From: UMGS1851 sp900555605
Lineage (GTDB): Bacteria; Bacillota; Clostridia; UBA1212; UBA1255
Direction: 5' to 3'
DNA length: 25,546 bases
NCBI GenBank assembly: GCA_902472555.1
Contig: CABROF010000026.1
Coordinates: 1 to 25,546 of the forward strand
Shown: in pieces, positions 21,291 to 25,546 of the stretch
Numbering within the stretch: position 1 is the stretch's first letter
How the letters are laid out: every line of letters begins with the position of its first letter
Translations under genes and position numbers: made by a program
Notes under the pieces: generated by a model
Database searches by the model: none
What the model was told of the DNA's origin: nothing
Seen by the model: the letters and a program-made list of their open reading frames with translations, nothing else

Positions 21291-22196
21291 TTGAAGAAGT
21301 ATCTTTATGAAGATTTTGCAAAACGAAAGGGCGTTATAGCAATCAATGAATCCGTAGATAAACAAGGCTACGAAACTCATATTCATGATTTTTTCGAAAT
21401 TGTTTATATCAAAAAAGGAGAAGGTTTTTATACGGAGAATGATAAAACGGGCAGTGTTTCATGGGGTGATATTATTATGGTAAGCCCAATGGACTGTCAT
21501 TCGCTCCAGCCTGTTACGAATGATTTTACATGGATAAACTGTCTTTTTTTACCGGAAAGGATATATCCGGAAACAAGCAGTAACTGTACGGCGGCGCAGC
21601 TGCTTTCGCTTCCGTGTTTTCCGGGAGAAAGAATTTCGGAGGACTGCATAAAGGGAGGCATACTGATTTCCCAAAAAAGCAGGGAATTTCAGGGGATAAT
21701 GAATTCCATGCTGAATGAGTATTACCAGGCCAGAGAAGGCTTTGCAGAGATTTTAAAGTATTATCTTCATATTCTGCTTATAAAAATAAAGAGAAACATA
21801 GAAAAAAACGTTATTAGCGAACCTCAGAAAAACAGCAGGGAAAGTTTCCTGAAACTGATGGAACATTTCCTGCCGGAATCAAACGCCTTGCCGGCGTTTA
21901 AACTGTCAGCGGTAGCGCAGGCAGCCGGGCTTACGCCGAAATATTTCTCACAGGTATTCAAGAAGAAAGTCGGAGTGACATATTCACAGTACGTACAGGA
22001 GAAAAGATTAAATATTGCCGCGCTTATGCTCACAACTGGGACGGCGAGCGTGAAATCTATTATGGAGTATGTGGGGTACAATGATTATAAAACGTTTTAC
22101 ACATTATTTAAAGCCAGATACGGCCTGTCGCCGGCCGCATACAGAAAGGATTTCCAAAGACAGCAAATAAATAAAAACCAGGAGGAATTATTATGA
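21291..22196 (+). CDS. AraC-family regulator of the surface cluster
   Basis: Predicted cytosolic activator of 301 aa. The N-terminal ~100 residues form a cupin-like sensor (HIHDFFEIVYIKKGEGFY, WGDIIMVSPMDCHSLQP); the C-terminal ~100 hold the two helix-turn-helix motifs (FKLSAVAQAAGLTPKYFSQV and SIMEYVGYNDYKTFYTLFK, ending FKARYGLSPAAYRK). The start is TTG, with GGAAGTGG upstream. It lies 30 bases after the hydrolase stop and overlaps the next gene by 4 bases (ATGA), so it is inside the operon. Such in-operon AraC proteins usually respond to a sugar released by the locus and activate it; the ligand is unknown. Confidence 0.92.
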   Translation: MKKYLYEDFAKRKGVIAINESVDKQGYETHIHDFFEIVYIKKGEGFYTENDKTGSVSWGDIIMVSPMDCHSLQPVTNDFTWINCLFLPERIYPETSSNCTAAQLLSLPCFPGERISEDCIKGGILISQKSREFQGIMNSMLNEYYQAREGFAEILKYYLHILLIKIKRNIEKNVISEPQKNSRESFLKLMEHFLPESNALPAFKLSAVAQAAGLTPKYFSQVFKKKVGVTYSQYVQEKRLNIAALMLTTGTASVKSIMEYVGYNDYKTFYTLFKARYGLSPAAYRKDFQRQQINKNQEELL

Positions 22197-23911
22197 AAAA
22201 ACATGCTTTTTTTAGTGTGCTGCTTGCAGCGGTACTGATTGTAACGCAGGCCGGAGCAGCAGTGTTTTCCGCAGAGGATACGGAAACGGTGCTTTACTCT
22301 GAAGACTTTGAGGGTTACGCGTCTTTTGAGGATGCTAACGAAGCGCTTAAAGATTACTGGACGAATGAATGGAATGATCCTTTTTCAATTGAAGATAAAG
22401 GAAGGTATTTCAAACTTGATTTCTGGTCACAGGAATTTGACTGTAAATCCGTATTTTTAAACAAACTTGACATACCCGAAAGCTATGAAGTGTCTTTTAA
22501 TATAAAAAGCGGAGGTATTGACAACAACGGAGGATTTGTTTTCCTGCATACTCCCGGCAGGGCCATGACAAACGCCTATTTTGAAGACGACGGACATAAA
22601 ACGGAAGAATTTGCAAACGGCGTTGGGGATTCCGGTATTTTTATCAAGCCTCATAAAAATAAACTTGTTATAGGAGTTAAAACGTCCGAAACTGTTGACG
22701 ATACGCATACAAAGGGTATAGGAAATATACGTTATTCAGTGGATTTACCTGATAACATAGACTTTACCCAGGAATTTGTTAACGTTACAATAACAGATAA
22801 AGACGGCTGCGCCGAGATTTACGTTGAAAATGTCCTGACAGCTAAAGTGATGTATTCCAGCTTGCAGGACGGATATTACACATCGGCTTCTGTTTCGGAC
22901 GCGTCAGGTGTCGAAATAGCCGTAACTGCTTCGGCGAAAATTTCCGAACTGCGCCATATCGCTTTGTCAGTGCGCGGCGGTGACCTGAGTGTTGACGATA
23001 TTGTAATTTCTGATGCTGAAGAAAATATTGTATATATTGAAAATTTCGACAATTACGCCGGATTTAATGACGCTTCTTCCGCTATGGATACATACTGGAC
23101 AAACGAATGGAATCCAAAATTTATGATTCTCTCGCAGGAAAACGGCAAGGTCTTTAACATGGACTGGGGTATAAACAGCCGTCAGATATTCCTTAATAAA
23201 ATCACTCTTACGGAGAATTACGCTGTGTCACTTTTAATCAAAAGCGGCGGTTATGATAATAACGGCGGATTTTTCTTCCTGCATACGCCTGGACGTGCTT
23301 TAACCAATAATTATTTTGAGGATGACGGACATAAAACGGATGACTTTTCAAACGGCGTAGGAGACTGCGGTATCTTTATTAAACCGCATAAAACACAGCT
23401 TGTGGTAGGCGTAAAGACAACAGAAGAGAATGACGGCAGTCATACGAAGGGAATAGGAAATATTCGTTATACAGCAGATCTTCCTGACGGGAGCGACTTT
23501 ACGCTCGGTTATACTGACATAAAATTAGAAGATAAAAACAATACGGTTTACATTTATGCTGGAGGTACGCTGCTTGCGTCGGTTGCTTATACTGATTTGG
23601 ACGGTGACACATATAAGACAGCGGTTATTTATAATTCCCACGGAGATAAAGTGGCTGAAACATCAACGGCAAATATTTCGGCTCAGTGCCACATGGCAGC
23701 TTCCGTACGCGGAGGCGACCTTAAAATTGACAGCATAACGGTAAAAAGTATCTCAGAGTCCGACGGGCAGGGAGGCGAACAAGGCGGAGCAGAGAATCCT
23801 CCTGAAACGGGAGACAGCAGTGCCGTGCGGATTGCTGCGGTTGTTCTTTTAATGCTTGTATGCGGCGCTGTTATAATAAAAAGAGGTTTACATGATATTT
23901 TACAAAAGTAA
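22193..23911 (+). CDS. Two-module surface protein with PPETG sorting-like C-terminus
   Basis: Predicted exported protein of 572 aa. The signal peptide is 1-27 (cleavage after FSA). Two tandem modules of about 240 residues follow (about 33-275 and 278-520), sharing YWTNEWN, FLNK, DNNGGF-FLHTPGRA, YFEDDGHKT, GVGD-GIFIKPHK, HTKGIGNIRY and VRGGDL. They look like concanavalin/LamG-type beta sandwiches, but the family is not recognised. After a Gly/Glu-rich linker, PPETG (536-540) precedes a hydrophobic stretch (about 546-564) and KRG..., the layout of a sortase signal with Pro in place of Leu. Sorting by a sortase is therefore possible; otherwise the helix is a plain anchor. The ATG overlaps the AraC stop, with AGGAGG upstream. 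Confidence 0.85.
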   Translation: MKKHAFFSVLLAAVLIVTQAGAAVFSAEDTETVLYSEDFEGYASFEDANEALKDYWTNEWNDPFSIEDKGRYFKLDFWSQEFDCKSVFLNKLDIPESYEVSFNIKSGGIDNNGGFVFLHTPGRAMTNAYFEDDGHKTEEFANGVGDSGIFIKPHKNKLVIGVKTSETVDDTHTKGIGNIRYSVDLPDNIDFTQEFVNVTITDKDGCAEIYVENVLTAKVMYSSLQDGYYTSASVSDASGVEIAVTASAKISELRHIALSVRGGDLSVDDIVISDAEENIVYIENFDNYAGFNDASSAMDTYWTNEWNPKFMILSQENGKVFNMDWGINSRQIFLNKITLTENYAVSLLIKSGGYDNNGGFFFLHTPGRALTNNYFEDDGHKTDDFSNGVGDCGIFIKPHKTQLVVGVKTTEENDGSHTKGIGNIRYTADLPDGSDFTLGYTDIKLEDKNNTVYIYAGGTLLASVAYTDLDGDTYKTAVIYNSHGDKVAETSTANISAQCHMAASVRGGDLKIDSITVKSISESDGQGGEQGGAENPPETGDSSAVRIAAVVLLMLVCGAVIIKRGLHDILQK

Positions 23912-25034
23912 TATTAAATTGGCCTGTCTGCTGGCTTTTGCGGTTATTATTTGAAGCATCTCTGTTTTTGTTCCGGTGAGAGCTTCTTCGGAAGGTGAAA
24001 ATATAGCTCCTTATTTTGATCTTACAACAGGATACATGGCATATTCAAAAATAATAACGGTGAAAAACCAGTCCGTAACAGTAACTTATGCCGTTAAAGA
24101 CGATGACAGTGACATACTGACATTCTCTTTAACGGCAGAGCCGGAATACGGTTCGGCGTCCGTAAACTCTGAAACGGGCGCTGTTACTTATACTCCGGAT
24201 ATTGATGATACAGGAAGCGACAGTCTTACGGGTTCTGTTTCTGATAATAAAGACGGAACGGCATCCATGGCGGTGCCGGTTACTATTATCAGTGACAGTT
24301 TTATTCGTGTCGCGTGCATAGGCGACAGTCTGACGTTTGGTTCCGGCGGGTCACGTCCTTATACGGATACGCTTAAAGAGAAATTAGGCGGAAGATACTG
24401 GGTGGAGAATTTCGGGCTGCCCGCGACAATATTAATGAGCGATACATCGTATCCGTATACGCAAACGGCATTTTACGGCAATTCGCTTGGTTTTAATCCT
24501 CATATAGCGGTAATAATGCTGGGGACAAACGACACTATCACAAAATCCGTTGTAAGCAGGCCGGATGCTTTCCGCTCAGATTATGAAGCTCTTATAAACT
24601 CGTACAAAAGCCTGCCGTCCAAGCCGTCTGTATTTTTAGTTATGCCGCCGCAGTCTAAAGAAAAAGCCACGCAGAAGAACCTGGAGAAATTTGTATGGCC
24701 TGTTGTAGAGCAGCTTGTGAAAGAAACGGACTGTAAATTGATTTTGCTGCATGAAGCTGTAAGTACCGATTCAGACTCGTATTATGACGACTATCATTTC
24801 AACGATACGGGATATGCGCGGTTTGGGGCGCTTGTATATGACGCAGTTTCAAAGTTAAATCCTGATGAACTGCCGGCTTTGCAAACAAATATTCATGGGT
24901 GGTCTGAGCCGGGATCAGCAGCAGAGGACAGCCTTGGCAAAATATTTGCCCTGTGTCTGATTCCTATCGGTATTCTTGCGGCCGGAGTGGTTTTAGGAAT
25001 ATTACTTTACAGGAGAAAAAACAAAAAGACATGA
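23892..25034 (+). pseudogene. SGNH/GDSL hydrolase with an in-frame TGA in its signal peptide
   Basis: Read from the ATG at 23892 (AGAGG upstream), codons 1-20 give MIFYKSNIKLACLLAFAVII, codon 21 is TGA (23952-23954), and the frame continues with SISVFVPVRA then SSEG: together a complete signal peptide broken by a stop. Downstream is open to 25034. A cadherin/Ig-like beta domain (about 38-135) precedes an intact SGNH esterase domain: GDSL (144-147), GTND (211-214) and DDYH (D299, H302). A C-terminal transmembrane helix ends in RRKNKKT. An internal GTG at 23976 would give a 352-aa protein without a signal. The start overlaps the previous gene by 20 bases, which suggests translational coupling. 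Likely role if functional: removal of acyl groups such as acetyl from a glycan. Nonsense mutation, base error or readthrough cannot be told apart here. Confidence 0.75.
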
Positions 25035-25068
25035 AAAAAATATTTGACGCCAGAAAGGACGACTTTTT

Positions 25069-25546
25069 ATGATTAAAATAAGAAAATGCATCGGGCGTTT
25101 TGCCGCTGCTTTTTTGTCTTTTATATTATTATGCGGATGCGCGGATAAAGGGGGTAGCCCATTGGATAAAAATGTAACGGGATTAGACGGTTATATAGGA
25201 GAGAATATACGGAATAACATAAAAAACTGGCAGACAGTGGCGCTTGAAAATAATCCTAATATAGTTGATTTAATAAAACAGGCGGGAAAGGGAACTTTGT
25301 CTGCTGTTATTAAAGGAAGCTTAAACGGCATAAAGTATTCGTTATCGGAACAGGGAGGATACCTGAAGCAGTCTCTTGCATTTACACAAGTCAGTGAAAA
25401 TGCTGTTTTCAATGATGTGGAGTTTATGTTCGGAAAGGATATATCGTCGAAAACCGACTGGAGCGGAGCCGGTGAACTGTGGTTTTATGCCAAAATCGTT
25501 GATAAACCCCGAAACCCCTTGAAAAACAAGGGCTTCCGCAGGATAA
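25069..25546 (+). CDS. Lipoprotein of unknown function, cut by the window end
   Basis: An open frame of 159 codons runs off the right edge, too incomplete to name. The ATG has AAAGGA upstream. The N-terminus has a basic start, a hydrophobic core and a lipobox ending LCGC, with C24 the likely lipidated residue (C22 is an alternative). After it come Asp/Lys/Gly-rich residues, then mixed alpha/beta-looking sequence. It begins 35 bases after the SGNH stop, so it belongs to the same operon. The final ~40 bases carry a hairpin and change character, so the true gene may be interrupted there. Confidence 0.7.
   Translation, partial: MIKIRKCIGRFAAAFLSFILLCGCADKGGSPLDKNVTGLDGYIGENIRNNIKNWQTVALENNPNIVDLIKQAGKGTLSAVIKGSLNGIKYSLSEQGGYLKQSLAFTQVSENAVFNDVEFMFGKDISSKTDWSGAGELWFYAKIVDKPRNPLKNKGFRRI

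Noticed and set aside
23952..23954. TGA read as an amino acid by a general alternative code or as selenocysteine
   Set aside because: Other genes here (DUF2461, AraC 21291-22196, the SGNH gene itself) end in TGA, and a selenocysteine in a signal peptide core makes no functional sense; no SECIS-like hairpin was recognised just downstream.

Overview
The window comes from an endospore-forming, low-to-mid GC Firmicute of the class Clostridia. The support is a complete SpoIIID, Firmicutes-type ribosome binding sites (AGGAGG-like), frequent TTG starts, sigma-A-like promoters, a type I-C-like CRISPR repeat and a FeoAB iron system. I cannot name the genus. No rRNA or tRNA gene is visible.

Left part (1-12,650): glycerol kinase (minus strand), a large exported CotH-kinase/RCC1 fusion, a TVP38/TMEM64 membrane protein (minus), a B12-binding radical SAM protein of the DUF4080 type, the FeoA-FeoB ferrous iron transporter and a short HTH-only AraC regulator (minus). 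This part carries about a dozen copies of a short dispersed repeat, core TTTACCTCTCGGGTAGTTT. Several copies lie inside conserved housekeeping genes (glpK, radical SAM, feoB), in frame, where the proteins have extra segments compared with their families. The other copies are intergenic, two of them as closely spaced pairs. No copy is seen right of position 12,469.

Middle part (12,650-18,400): a DUF2461 protein overlapping by 4 bases a DNA-deoxyinosine (hypoxanthine) glycosylase, an AAA/ABC-type ATPase, spoIIID with a sigma-E-like promoter, ftsH, and a very small CRISPR locus without cas genes. The CRISPR locus is two perfect repeats, one degenerate end repeat and two spacers, with its own -35/-10 promoter and a strong intrinsic terminator. 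A second strong terminator follows about 100 bases later.

Right part (18,400-25,546): a co-directional, tightly packed cluster of surface proteins. It holds a lipoprotein, a membrane-anchored GH71/GH99-like glycoside hydrolase with a C-terminal CBM9/DOMON-like module, an AraC regulator with a sensor domain, a protein of two tandem modules with a PPETG sorting-like C-terminus, an SGNH hydrolase, and a second lipoprotein cut by the window edge. Every non-regulatory member carries an export signal or anchor, so I infer a cell-surface glycan-processing locus controlled by the AraC protein. The SGNH gene has an in-frame TGA in the middle of its signal peptide, so it is either a recent pseudogene, a sequence error, or a readthrough case.

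The most novel signals are the in-gene dispersed repeats and the self-contained mini-CRISPR transcription unit.
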